DNA of 6,711 bases from Caldifarciminota bacterium (GCA_027025255.1 JALVRC010000032.1:1-6711), one strand, 5' to 3'; shown: positions 1 to 6,587, counted from the stretch's first letter. Notes: generated from the sequence alone by a model not told the origin. Numbers and translations are program-made.

Positions 1-6
1 ATATTT

Positions 7-1161
7 ATGAAAAAAACAATCAAAGATATTAATTTAGAGGGCAAGAATGTTGTAATTAGAGTAGATTTCAATGTTCCTTTGTGGGAAGGCAAATTAATGG
101 ATGATTTTAGGATTACGAGTGAAGCTCCCACAATAAAATATTGTCTTGATAGAGGGGCAAAGAGAATTGTAATTCTTTCTCACTTAGGAAGACCAAAAGG
201 TTTTGAAGAGGCAATGTCCCTTTTCCCTGTAAAAGAAAGGTTTGAAAAAATTATTGGCAAAAAGGTTATATTTATTAAAGGTCCAATAGAAAATTCCACT
301 ATATCAAATCTTCCTCAAGAAGGGCTTGTACTTATGGATAATTTAAGATTTAATCCGGGTGAAGTTAAAAATGAGCCTTCTTTTTCTAAGATTCTTGCTT
401 CTATGGGCGATATTTATATAATGGATGCATTTAGTGTGGCTCACAGAAAACATGCGTCTGTATACGGGGTTAAGAATTATGCTAAAGAAATTGTTGCTGG
501 TTTTTTAATGATGGAAGAGCTTGAATTTGCAAGAAGGGTTAATGAAAATCTTGAACATCCAGCAGTTGCTGTACTTGGTGGCAAAAAGATTTCTGATAAA
601 CTGACAGCTATTTTTTATTTACAGGAGAAATTTGACCACATTTTGTTGGGAGGAGGTCTTCCTTTTACAATAATGAAGGCACACGGTGAAAATATTGGGT
701 TATCTCCCTTTGAAGAAGATCTTTTGAATAGAGTAAAGGATGTAGATATAAAAAAGGTTAAAATTCCGGTTGATTTTGTTTCAGCAAAGGATATTAAGTC
801 TAAAAAAACAGAGATTATTAAAAGAGATAATATTCCTTCAAATGTAGGTTGCTTTGATATTGGTCCTAACACGGTTGAAGAATACTTAAAGTTCTTTTAT
901 AAGGCAAAAACTATTATATGGGCTGGACCTTTAGGAGTGTATGAAGAAGAACAGTTCTCACATGGTTCTTTAGAGTTAGGAGAAGGGTTAGAGAACGTAA
1001 GGGATGCTTATATTGCTGCTGGCGGCGGTGATACTGTATCAATGGTAAGGAAGTTAAAATTTGATAAATTCTTTACACATCTTTCTACAGGTGGTGGAGC
1101 ATCGTTAAAGGTTTTGGAAGGAGAAAAATTGCCCGGAATAACTGTAATAGAGGATTTATGA
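7..1161 (+). CDS. pgk: Phosphoglycerate kinase
   Basis: Cytosolic glycolytic/gluconeogenic enzyme that interconverts 1,3-bisphosphoglycerate + ADP and 3-phosphoglycerate + ATP. The 384-residue protein is full length, slightly under the usual 390-400. The N-terminal domain (about 1-165) holds the substrate-binding motifs VDFNVP (19-24), DDFRI (Arg35), SHLGRPKG (58-65), DNLRF (Arg114) and DAFSVAHRKHAS (140-151). The C-terminal nucleotide domain has GGKKISDKL (191-199, catalytic-type Lys194), LLGGG (213-217), DIGPNT (284-289), WAGPLGVYE (305-313), GGGDT (339-343) and the C-terminal STGGGAS (360-366). Several positions differ from the common family sequence: DAFGT is DAFSV, GGAK is GGKK, GPKT is GPNT and WNGP is WAGP. 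The key basic residues remain, so an active enzyme is expected. Only six bases precede the ATG, so its RBS and promoter cannot be judged. The stop overlaps the next start (ATGA), implying co-translation. Confidence 0.97.
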   Translation: MKKTIKDINLEGKNVVIRVDFNVPLWEGKLMDDFRITSEAPTIKYCLDRGAKRIVILSHLGRPKGFEEAMSLFPVKERFEKIIGKKVIFIKGPIENSTISNLPQEGLVLMDNLRFNPGEVKNEPSFSKILASMGDIYIMDAFSVAHRKHASVYGVKNYAKEIVAGFLMMEELEFARRVNENLEHPAVAVLGGKKISDKLTAIFYLQEKFDHILLGGGLPFTIMKAHGENIGLSPFEEDLLNRVKDVDIKKVKIPVDFVSAKDIKSKKTEIIKRDNIPSNVGCFDIGPNTVEEYLKFFYKAKTIIWAGPLGVYEEEQFSHGSLELGEGLENVRDAYIAAGGGDTVSMVRKLKFDKFFTHLSTGGGASLKVLEGEKLPGITVIEDL

Positions 1162-2465
1162 ATAAGATAGAAAAAATTAAGAAAAAAGAAGCAGTGGTAG
1201 GTATTATAGGTATGGGATACGTAGGCCTGCCATTAGTTTTAACCTTTACAGAAAAAGGTTTTAAAACCATTGGTTTTGATATAGACAGTACAAAAATAGA
1301 GAAACTAAAAAAAGGTCAGAGCTATATCAAACACATTTTGCCAGAAAGAATTAAAAAAGCGAGAATAGAACAAAGGTTTAATCCGACAGATGACTTCAGT
1401 CTTATAAAGGAATGTGATGCCATCCTTATCTGTCTTCCAACTCCACTTGATAAGTTTAGAAATCCTGATCTTTCTTTTATCACAAAAAGCGGAAAAATAA
1501 TCTCCAGGTATTTAAAAAAAGGGCAGATAGTTATACTTGAATCATCAACATATCCCGGAACAACAGAGGAGGTATTAAGACCTATTCTTGAACAGGGTTC
1601 TTCTTTAACTGCACATAAAGATTTTTACCTTGCATATTCTCCAGAAAGAGAGGACCCTAATAACCCAAATTATACCACAGAGACAATCCCAAAGGTTGTA
1701 GGAGCTAAAGGAAAGCTTTCAAGAGACATAGCCGTAGCCCTTTACAATGAGATAGTAGTTAAAACTGTTCCTGTCTCGTCAGCTGAGGCAGCAGAAGCAA
1801 CAAAGATATTTGAAAACGTTTTCAGAGCAGTGAATATTGCTCTTGTAAATGAATTAAAGATAATTCTTGATAGAATGGGTATTGATGTATGGGAGGTTAT
1901 AAAAGCAGCAAGTACAAAACCGTTTGGTTTTATGCCTTTTTGGCCTGGTCCTGGGCTTGGTGGGCATTGCATTCCCATAGATCCTTTCTATCTAACATAT
2001 AAGGCAAGAGAGTATGAGCTTAACACTCGTTTTATTGAATTAGCGGGAGAAGTTCTTAATTATATGCCTTACTTTGTTTACGATAAGATTACCCATGCGT
2101 TAAATAGTGTTAAGAAAAGTGTAAATGGTAGTAGAGTTCTTTTGATAGGAATGTCTTATAAGCCAGATGTAGATGATATGAGAGAGTCCCCTTCATTAAA
2201 AATAATGGAAATACTTTTAAAAAATGGAGCAGATGTTGATTATTATGACCCTTACTTACCTGTATTGCCAAAAACAAGACAGTATAATTATACAAAAGAG
2301 AGCGTGGATATATCTAAAGAAGATTTGAGTAAATACGATGTAGGAGTTGTGATAACGAATCACTCAAATATTGACTATGCTGCATTGTATGAGAAATTAA
2401 CATTGATAGTTGATACAAGGAACGTGTATACAGAGGATAAAAGAGAAAAGGTAGTAAGGAGTTAA
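1158..2465 (+). CDS. UDP-N-acetyl-D-glucosamine 6-dehydrogenase-type nucleotide-sugar dehydrogenase
   Basis: UDP-glucose/GDP-mannose dehydrogenase family, which oxidises the C6 hydroxyl of a nucleotide sugar to a carboxylate in two NAD+-dependent steps. The product normally feeds surface polysaccharide synthesis. The N-terminal Rossmann domain has GMGYVG (18-23) with the acidic Asp41 after strand 2, then LPTP (93-96), ESSTYPGTTEE (128-138) and SPERED (161-166). The central domain contains NELK (Lys234), KPFGFMPFWPGPGLGGHC with catalytic Cys271, and IPIDPFY. The C-terminal UDP-binding domain has YKPDVDDMRESP (334-345). The SSTYPGTTEE, SPEREDPNN and KPFGFMPF signatures resemble the WbpA/TviB type, so UDP-GlcNAc is the likeliest substrate. 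UDP-glucose or UDP-ManNAc cannot be excluded. Length (435) is normal. The start is set by the ATGA overlap with pgk and an AGAGGA SD-like site at 1149-1154, so translation is probably coupled. No other glycan genes lie beside it on this strand. Confidence 0.94.
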   Translation: MNKIEKIKKKEAVVGIIGMGYVGLPLVLTFTEKGFKTIGFDIDSTKIEKLKKGQSYIKHILPERIKKARIEQRFNPTDDFSLIKECDAILICLPTPLDKFRNPDLSFITKSGKIISRYLKKGQIVILESSTYPGTTEEVLRPILEQGSSLTAHKDFYLAYSPEREDPNNPNYTTETIPKVVGAKGKLSRDIAVALYNEIVVKTVPVSSAEAAEATKIFENVFRAVNIALVNELKIILDRMGIDVWEVIKAASTKPFGFMPFWPGPGLGGHCIPIDPFYLTYKAREYELNTRFIELAGEVLNYMPYFVYDKITHALNSVKKSVNGSRVLLIGMSYKPDVDDMRESPSLKIMEILLKNGADVDYYDPYLPVLPKTRQYNYTKESVDISKEDLSKYDVGVVITNHSNIDYAALYEKLTLIVDTRNVYTEDKREKVVRS

Positions 2466-2514
2466 GTGTTTTCTTTGTTTTTAGTTATATTATCAAGCTT
2501 GTCAGGGGGTGTTA

Positions 2515-2580
2515 ATGTTTGATAGAGGAAGTACAGGTAGAAAGATTGAAATAATAAAGAAATGTTTAAAGAGTAAATAA
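2515..2580 (+). CDS. Candidate 21-residue basic micropeptide or leader ORF upstream of mrp
   Basis: An ATG-initiated 21-codon ORF fills most of the gap between the sugar dehydrogenase and mrp. An SD-like AGGGGGTG (2504-2511) resembles AGGAGGTG with one mismatch. Counting from its AGGGGG core (2504-2509), it lies five bases before the ATG. The peptide begins MFDRGSTGRK and ends KKCLKSK. It is strongly basic (five Lys and two Arg against one Asp and one Glu) and has one Cys. Its TAA (2578-2580) directly abuts the SD of mrp, so ribosomes finishing here would sit on the mrp start. That layout fits a coupling or leader ORF. I recognise no family. An ORF this short can arise by chance in AT-rich DNA, so its reality rests only on the SD and the position. 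Confidence 0.35.
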   Translation: MFDRGSTGRKIEIIKKCLKSK

Positions 2581-2587
2581 AAGGAGG
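2581..2587 (+). promoter_or_regulatory. Strong Shine-Dalgarno of mrp, supports GTG start
   Basis: AAGGAGG is a near-perfect anti-SD complement four bases before the GTG at 2592. The next in-frame Met is residue 36, at the edge of the P-loop, which is too late to be the start. The GTG is therefore preferred although the spacing is a little short. Confidence 0.8.
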
Positions 2588-2591
2588 AAGG

Positions 2592-3443
2592 GTGGATAAG
2601 AAACTATATCTTAATGCAGGAAAAGCAAAAGAGAAAACAGATGAAGAGCAGGCAATAAGAGAAGCTCTTGATAAAATAGGCAAAAAATTGCTTGTTATGA
2701 GTGGAAAAGGTGGTGTAGGGAAATCAACTGTTGCTGCCAATCTTGGAATAATGATGGCAAATCTTGGGTACAAAACAGGGCTTATGGATGTAGATATTCA
2801 TGGTCCAAATCTACCTAAGATGTTGGGAGTAGAGACACAGAAATTGTATGCAAAGGATAAAAAAATTATTCCTGTAAAGGTAAGTGATAATTTACATCTT
2901 GTTTCTATGGGTTTTTTAATAGAGAATCCGGATCAGCCAGTTATATGGAGAGGACCTTTAAAAACATCCATGATAAAACAATTTGTTAAGGATGTTGAAT
3001 GGGGGAACCTTCATTTTCTGGTTATTGATTCACCTCCAGGAACAGGGGATGAAATACTTTCCACAGCTCAAACAATTCCGGATATTGATGGCACAATAAT
3101 TGTTACAACACCACAGGATGTTGCACTTATGGACTCAAGAAAGGCTGTTTTGTTTTCACAGAGAATGAACCTACCTGTACTGGGTATAATAGAGAATATG
3201 AGTGGATTTGTTTGCCCAAAGTGTGGAGCAAGGACTGATATATTTAAAAGCGGTGGAGGAGAGAGAGCAGCAAAAGATTTAGGTGTACCATTTCTTGGTT
3301 CCATACCTTTAGATCCTAATATTGTATCCTCTGCTGATAAAGGGGAACCCTATCTATTGGAGAATCCCGACGTTGAATCAGGAAAAGCATTTAAAGAGAT
3401 AATAGACAGAATTATAAAAGAGCTTGAAGTAGTTGACAAATGA
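2592..3443 (+). CDS. mrp: Mrp/ApbC (NBP35-type) iron-sulfur cluster carrier ATPase
   Basis: Cytosolic P-loop ATPase of the MinD/Mrp clade, which binds an Fe-S cluster at a dimer interface and delivers it to apoproteins. The 283-residue protein has a deviant Walker A, GKGGVGKST (38-46, signature Lys39 and catalytic Lys44), a switch I region DVDIHGPN (66-73), a Walker B/switch II region LVIDSPPGTGDE (143-154) and the cluster-binding CPKC (Cys208, Cys211) in the family context ENMSGFVCPKCG, followed by LGSIPLDP (235-242). It is the short form: about 35 residues precede the P-loop, without a DUF59/MIP18 domain or extra cysteines. It starts with GTG behind AAGGAGG; no in-frame ATG lies nearby. Its end overlaps the following TTG start by 11 nt. 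The general Fe-S role is established for the family; its client proteins here are unknown. Confidence 0.94.
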   Translation: MDKKLYLNAGKAKEKTDEEQAIREALDKIGKKLLVMSGKGGVGKSTVAANLGIMMANLGYKTGLMDVDIHGPNLPKMLGVETQKLYAKDKKIIPVKVSDNLHLVSMGFLIENPDQPVIWRGPLKTSMIKQFVKDVEWGNLHFLVIDSPPGTGDEILSTAQTIPDIDGTIIVTTPQDVALMDSRKAVLFSQRMNLPVLGIIENMSGFVCPKCGARTDIFKSGGGERAAKDLGVPFLGSIPLDPNIVSSADKGEPYLLENPDVESGKAFKEIIDRIIKELEVVDK

Positions 3444-4629
3444 GCTGATAATTAGTATTGTCCTTGCTTTTATTATCATTTTAATGATAATAAAAGCAAG
3501 GCTTTATATTATACTTTTTGCAGGGGCTTTGTTAACAGGTCTTTTGCATGGTGTATATGTAATAGATTTTTTTCGTTTAGTTTATTTAACTTTAGTGGAT
3601 TGGATAACTGTAAGACTTTTACTTATTGTTATTCTTATTAGATTTGTGGGGAGTTTGTATGAGCAATCCGGTGCATTAAAGGGTTTCGGGAAGGGAATAA
3701 TGAAATTCTTTAAAGGAAGTATCCTGGGAATTATCCTCCCTCCTATGTTAGTAGGTCTTTTACCTATGCCAGGTGGAGCATTGTTTACTGCTCCGCTTGT
3801 TAAAGAATCAAGTAAGCACAGGGGCTACTCAAAAGGGTTTCTTACGTATATAAACTTCTGGTTTAGACACCTCTGGGAGTATGATTGGCCTTTGTATCCA
3901 GGTATAATACTTGCAATTGCCATATACGAGGTTTCACTTCAGAGGTTTGTTTTTGTCCAATTACATTATACACTTATTGCAGTAGCTGTAGGCATTATTT
4001 TTATGCTTATCTATCCTAAAAAATCTTTTACATACGTACATGAGGAGCTGACTAAAAAGGAACAAAAGGATTTTATTATTATTTCGTTGCTTGTTCTTGT
4101 TTTTTTACTTTCCGTGATTATATTGAGAGTAGAGATCTTGTATTTACTTATTGCTCTTCTTATTCTTTCGTATCTATTTTTTCCAATAAAAAGACAGGAT
4201 ATAAAAAAGGTTTTAAAATACGGCTTAAACATAGAAATAATTTTAATCCTTTTTTCTGTTATGTACTTTAAAAAGCTCTTATTTTTCACTCATGCACTTG
4301 AGGGATTTGCTTTTGTTTCAGAGAGTAATCTCCTTTTGTATGGTTTTGTTTTTATTCTACCTTTTATTGTAGGTTTTTTGACAGGTGTTAATCAGGCTTA
4401 TGCTGGGATTGCTTTCCCTGTACTTTTGCCTTTTATACACGGTGATATTAAACTGATGTCTTTTTCTTATGTTGCTGGTTTTGCTGGTGTTTTACTCTCC
4501 CCTGCTCATCTATGCCTTGTTTTGACAAAGGAATACTACAGGGCTCAGTGGGGAGAAGTTTACAAATGGCTGATCCCTTCTGTTGCGGCAATTGTTTTTG
4601 CACTTTTTATAACCGTGTTTGTTTTTTAA
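3433..4629 (+). CDS. DUF401-like multi-pass membrane protein (putative transporter)
   Basis: Very hydrophobic 398-residue integral membrane protein with about ten predicted membrane segments by eye. The first is at about 4-20, the second at about 25-45, and the last covers 380-398. Conserved-looking polar or proline motifs between helices include LPMPGGALFTAPLV (110-123), NFWFRHLWEY (141-150), LYPG (154-157), TGVNQAYAG (327-335) and LSPAHLCLV (365-373). These match my memory of the uncharacterised DUF401 family, which looks like an ion/solute transporter; the substrate is unknown. The start is awkward: TTG at 3433 lies inside the end of mrp, with only a weak purine-rich SD (GAAGTAG). The next in-frame Met (codon 18, 3484) has no SD and would delete most of helix 1. 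The ATG at 3440 is out of frame. Re-initiation after mrp is likely. A perfect hairpin spans codons 10-23. Confidence 0.85.
   Translation: MTNELIISIVLAFIIILMIIKARLYIILFAGALLTGLLHGVYVIDFFRLVYLTLVDWITVRLLLIVILIRFVGSLYEQSGALKGFGKGIMKFFKGSILGIILPPMLVGLLPMPGGALFTAPLVKESSKHRGYSKGFLTYINFWFRHLWEYDWPLYPGIILAIAIYEVSLQRFVFVQLHYTLIAVAVGIIFMLIYPKKSFTYVHEELTKKEQKDFIIISLLVLVFLLSVIILRVEILYLLIALLILSYLFFPIKRQDIKKVLKYGLNIEIILILFSVMYFKKLLFFTHALEGFAFVSESNLLLYGFVFILPFIVGFLTGVNQAYAGIAFPVLLPFIHGDIKLMSFSYVAGFAGVLLSPAHLCLVLTKEYYRAQWGEVYKWLIPSVAAIVFALFITVFVF
3462..3501 (+). repeat. Perfect 19-bp inverted repeat (RNA hairpin) at the 5' end of the DUF401-like gene
   Basis: The left arm CCTTGCTTTTATTATCATT (3462-3480) is the exact reverse complement of the right arm (3483-3501), with TT between them. 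In RNA the loop would open to at least four bases, leaving a stem of about 17-18 bp. It lies 18 nt after the mrp stop and within codons 10-23 of the next gene, covering its only internal alternative ATG (3484). No run of T follows either arm, so it is not a standard intrinsic terminator. Control of translation, RNase processing or protection of upstream mRNA are possible roles. Confidence 0.85.
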
Positions 4630-4632
4630 TAT

Positions 4633-4638
4633 GGAGGT
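4633..4638 (+). promoter_or_regulatory. Shine-Dalgarno that selects the ATG at 4645 for the lipoprotein gene
   Basis: GGAGGT lies six bases before the ATG at 4645, which is ideal spacing. The in-frame TTG at 4639 directly abuts this SD and cannot be the start used from it. Confidence 0.85.
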
Positions 4639-4644
4639 TTGTTA

Positions 4645-5493
4645 ATGAAAAAAGCGGGCCTTTTTATAATATTTTTATTCTTTGTTTATTGTTCTCAAAA
4701 TGGAAGAGTTATAGAACGAATTTTAGTTTCAAAAGATACTCTTGGTTTGAATGATAGTGTGTCTTTGGTTTGTGTTATAAAGCCAGGTTTTATAGTAGAT
4801 AAGATACAGTGGCAGGCTAATAAAGGCATGTTTAACATAGATACAGGTGAAAATGTTATCTGGTACGCAAAGGATCTTACAAATATAAAGGTTACGATAA
4901 AGGCTTTTGTGATAGAGAAGGATAGAATTGTTGATGAAGATTCTTTATATATTGTTGTAAATAATAGCTCTCTAATAATGGATTATATTGTTGTTGGAGA
5001 TAGTGCATTTTTTAAAAAGGAGCCTTTTGCTTATGATACAAGTCTTTATGTTCAGTATCTTTATAAAAGAGAAGAACTATCAAAAACAGGTACTTTAACT
5101 GGTATATCAGTAATGCCTTCAAAGTCAGGCTCAAAGCATTACACTGCCTTTACGGTATATATAAGTGAGCAGCACAGAGATAGTCTTTCTAACATGTTTT
5201 ATGAGAATGTAGATGAGCATTTAACAGAGGTTTATTATAGTGAAGATTACTATCTTGAGGATACATTTGTGAATAACTGGAAGGATATATATTTTACAAA
5301 AGATTTTTACTATACAGGTAAAGACCTTATTGTTATATTTAAAAGACTTCTTAGCTCTCAAGGAGAGACTTCAGGTGAAATATACTATTTCTCTTCCTCC
5401 TATCCATGCATGTTAAGAACGAAAGACCCTTTTGAGAAAGGTAGTATAAGAGAAGAAAAACCTTACATTAGATTTATTTTTAAAAGGGATTGA
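4645..5493 (+). CDS. Putative secreted lipoprotein with Ig-like and C-terminal beta-sandwich regions
   Basis: 282-residue protein from the SD-supported ATG; no enzyme motif was recognised. The N-terminus is a short signal: KK at 2-3, a hydrophobic stretch 4-15, then Cys16-Ser-Gln. This looks like a lipoprotein signal, but Tyr at -1 and Phe at -3 fit the lipobox poorly, so acylation is uncertain. Residues about 22-106 alternate hydrophobic and polar positions as in an Ig/PKD-like beta sandwich (Cys43, Trp56, Trp73). Residues about 118-282 are rich in Tyr and Phe. Patterns such as LYKREELSKTGTLTGISV (129-146) and NWKDIYFTKDFYYTGKDLIVIF (201-222) recall a beta-sandwich module in many secreted proteins of Bacteroidetes and related phyla, where 'FxYxGxxLxV' precedes a final strand. 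That likeness is from memory. No sorting tail follows. It sits 15 nt after the membrane-protein gene, so is probably the last gene of the operon and may act at the cell surface. Confidence 0.85.
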   Translation: MKKAGLFIIFLFFVYCSQNGRVIERILVSKDTLGLNDSVSLVCVIKPGFIVDKIQWQANKGMFNIDTGENVIWYAKDLTNIKVTIKAFVIEKDRIVDEDSLYIVVNNSSLIMDYIVVGDSAFFKKEPFAYDTSLYVQYLYKREELSKTGTLTGISVMPSKSGSKHYTAFTVYISEQHRDSLSNMFYENVDEHLTEVYYSEDYYLEDTFVNNWKDIYFTKDFYYTGKDLIVIFKRLLSSQGETSGEIYYFSSSYPCMLRTKDPFEKGSIREEKPYIRFIFKRD

Positions 5494-5497
5494 AAGG

Positions 5498-6526
5498 TTA
5501 AATATAGAGCATTGGCTTTGGAAGCATTGGTTTTATAGCCTTTACAAGAAAGAAAAGCTCTTTTTCAAAATCCTTAAAATTTCTGTATCCCAATCGCTCA
5601 ATTGAGTGTAAATTGTTAAAAACCCTTGATGTTTTAAGAGCAGTTATTACATCATCAGTAATAAGAGGTGTTTTATTAAAAGCCTTAGAAGAGATTTTTA
5701 TCAGAGCGCCTATTAGTTTTGAAATGAAGTAGGGAACATAAAGCATGGAAACGTTTTCCTTTTTTAGATAATCCTTGATTAAAAGAACGATTTTCTCTAT
5801 CTTTATAGGTTCTGGAGCAGCGAGGATAAAAATTTCTCCATTCTTTCCTGTTTTAAATATTTGTAATATCATTTTTGCTAAATCTTCTACGTGAATCCAC
5901 TGCATCACTACATTTTTCTTAACAAAGACATAAAAACCCCTGTATATGAAATTTATCATTATGGGTAAAGGCGTTGCCCCGCCGTAGAGAGAAAAAGGTC
6001 TTTTTATAAGTGGAAGTCCGTATACAAGAGAGGGACGAGCGATAATTGTTTCTGTGTTTATGTCTTGCATGGTCTTAAAAAGCATTTTCTCTGCAATTGT
6101 TTTTGTCTTTGAATAGGCAGTATTGTCAGGGGCGTATGGAGATGTTTCATCTTTAGAAAGGGACTCTCCAAGAACACCAACAGTGCTTATATATATAAAC
6201 CTTTTTACTGTGCTATTTTTTAACACATCTAAAAAGGAGTTGAGCATGGCAACGTTTTCATTGTAATTCTCTTTATATTCTTTTGTAAAACGAGCAGAAC
6301 CAGCAGCGTAAATAACAGCATCTATATTTTTAAGGGCATTGGCTACATCGTCTCTAATAAATATATCTCCTGCAAAGAGCTCAACATTTGTTTGTTTTAG
6401 AAATTTTAAACCGATAAAATCGCTTTTTTCAACAAATGCCCTGAGGGGATACTTTTTAGAAAATTCCTTAATAAGATAGCTTCCAATAAAACCAGTACTT
6501 CCCAGAATAAGCACTCTTTCATACAT
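5498..6526 (-). CDS. NAD(P)-dependent epimerase/dehydratase (extended SDR)
   Basis: 342-residue extended short-chain dehydrogenase. The Rossmann start is VLILGSTGFIG (5-15, GxxGxxG), with GD at 53-54, AAGSA (74-78), the catalytic IST (Ser114) and YSKTK (Tyr138, Lys142), then ARPSLVYG (163-170) and HVEDLA (212-217), as in sugar-nucleotide epimerases, dehydratases and 3-beta-HSD-like enzymes. All catalytic residues are present. The substrate cannot be read from sequence; a nucleotide sugar is plausible given the dehydrogenase at 1158, but it lies on the other strand in a different transcription unit. The C-terminus has a duplicated KPML (residues 332-335 and 337-340) and no membrane helix. The start ATG (6526-6524) has no SD and lies six bases after a perfect TATAAT, so translation is probably leaderless. 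Its stop is four bases from the convergent lipoprotein stop. Confidence 0.93.
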   Translation of the reverse strand: MYERVLILGSTGFIGSYLIKEFSKKYPLRAFVEKSDFIGLKFLKQTNVELFAGDIFIRDDVANALKNIDAVIYAAGSARFTKEYKENYNENVAMLNSFLDVLKNSTVKRFIYISTVGVLGESLSKDETSPYAPDNTAYSKTKTIAEKMLFKTMQDINTETIIARPSLVYGLPLIKRPFSLYGGATPLPIMINFIYRGFYVFVKKNVVMQWIHVEDLAKMILQIFKTGKNGEIFILAAPEPIKIEKIVLLIKDYLKKENVSMLYVPYFISKLIGALIKISSKAFNKTPLITDDVITALKTSRVFNNLHSIERLGYRNFKDFEKELFFLVKAIKPMLPKPMLYI

Positions 6527-6532
6527 TGATGT

Positions 6533-6560
6533 ATTATATGTATTTTTAAATAGATATCAA
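6533..6560 (-). promoter_or_regulatory. Sigma70-type promoter of the epimerase gene, leaderless arrangement
   Basis: Reading the minus strand: TTGATA (6560-6555, 5/6 to consensus), a 16-bp spacer, TATAAT (6538-6533, 6/6), then ACATCA and the ATG. A start site about seven bases after the -10 falls on or beside the A of the ATG, leaving no room for an SD. Confidence 0.75.
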
Positions 6561-6587
6561 TATAAAAGTTTGCATTTAAAAGCATTT

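Noticed and set aside
1257..1268. 12-bp palindrome GGTTTTAAAACC, with AACCTTT/AAAGGTT pairing just before it
   Set aside because: It lies inside the well-conserved Rossmann coding sequence of the dehydrogenase, is AT-rich and short, and has no link to a gene boundary; chance is adequate.
2494..2501. CAAGCTTG palindrome after the dehydrogenase stop, considered as a terminator
   Set aside because: The pairing stops at 8 bp with no loop, and the T-rich stretch lies upstream rather than after it.
2499..2526. Possible mrp promoter, TTGTCA with GATAGA 16 bp later
   Set aside because: The -10 matches only three of six consensus positions, far weaker than the two clear promoters at the right end.
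2462..2773. Antisense open frames over pgk, the dehydrogenase, mrp and the membrane-protein gene
   Set aside because: They overlap strongly conserved genes on the other strand, have low-complexity composition, lack SDs and resemble no family.
3440..3442. ATG overlapping the mrp stop (ATGA), which would be an attractive start for the next gene
   Set aside because: It is not in the frame of the DUF401-like protein.
4639..4644. TTG as the start of the lipoprotein gene, two codons upstream of the ATG
   Set aside because: It directly abuts the GGAGGT SD; the ATG at 4645 has ideal spacing.
5507..5535. Tandem-like GCATTGG(C/T)TTT copies near the epimerase stop
   Set aside because: They are explained by the duplicated KPML residues at the protein's C-terminus; only two imperfect copies exist.
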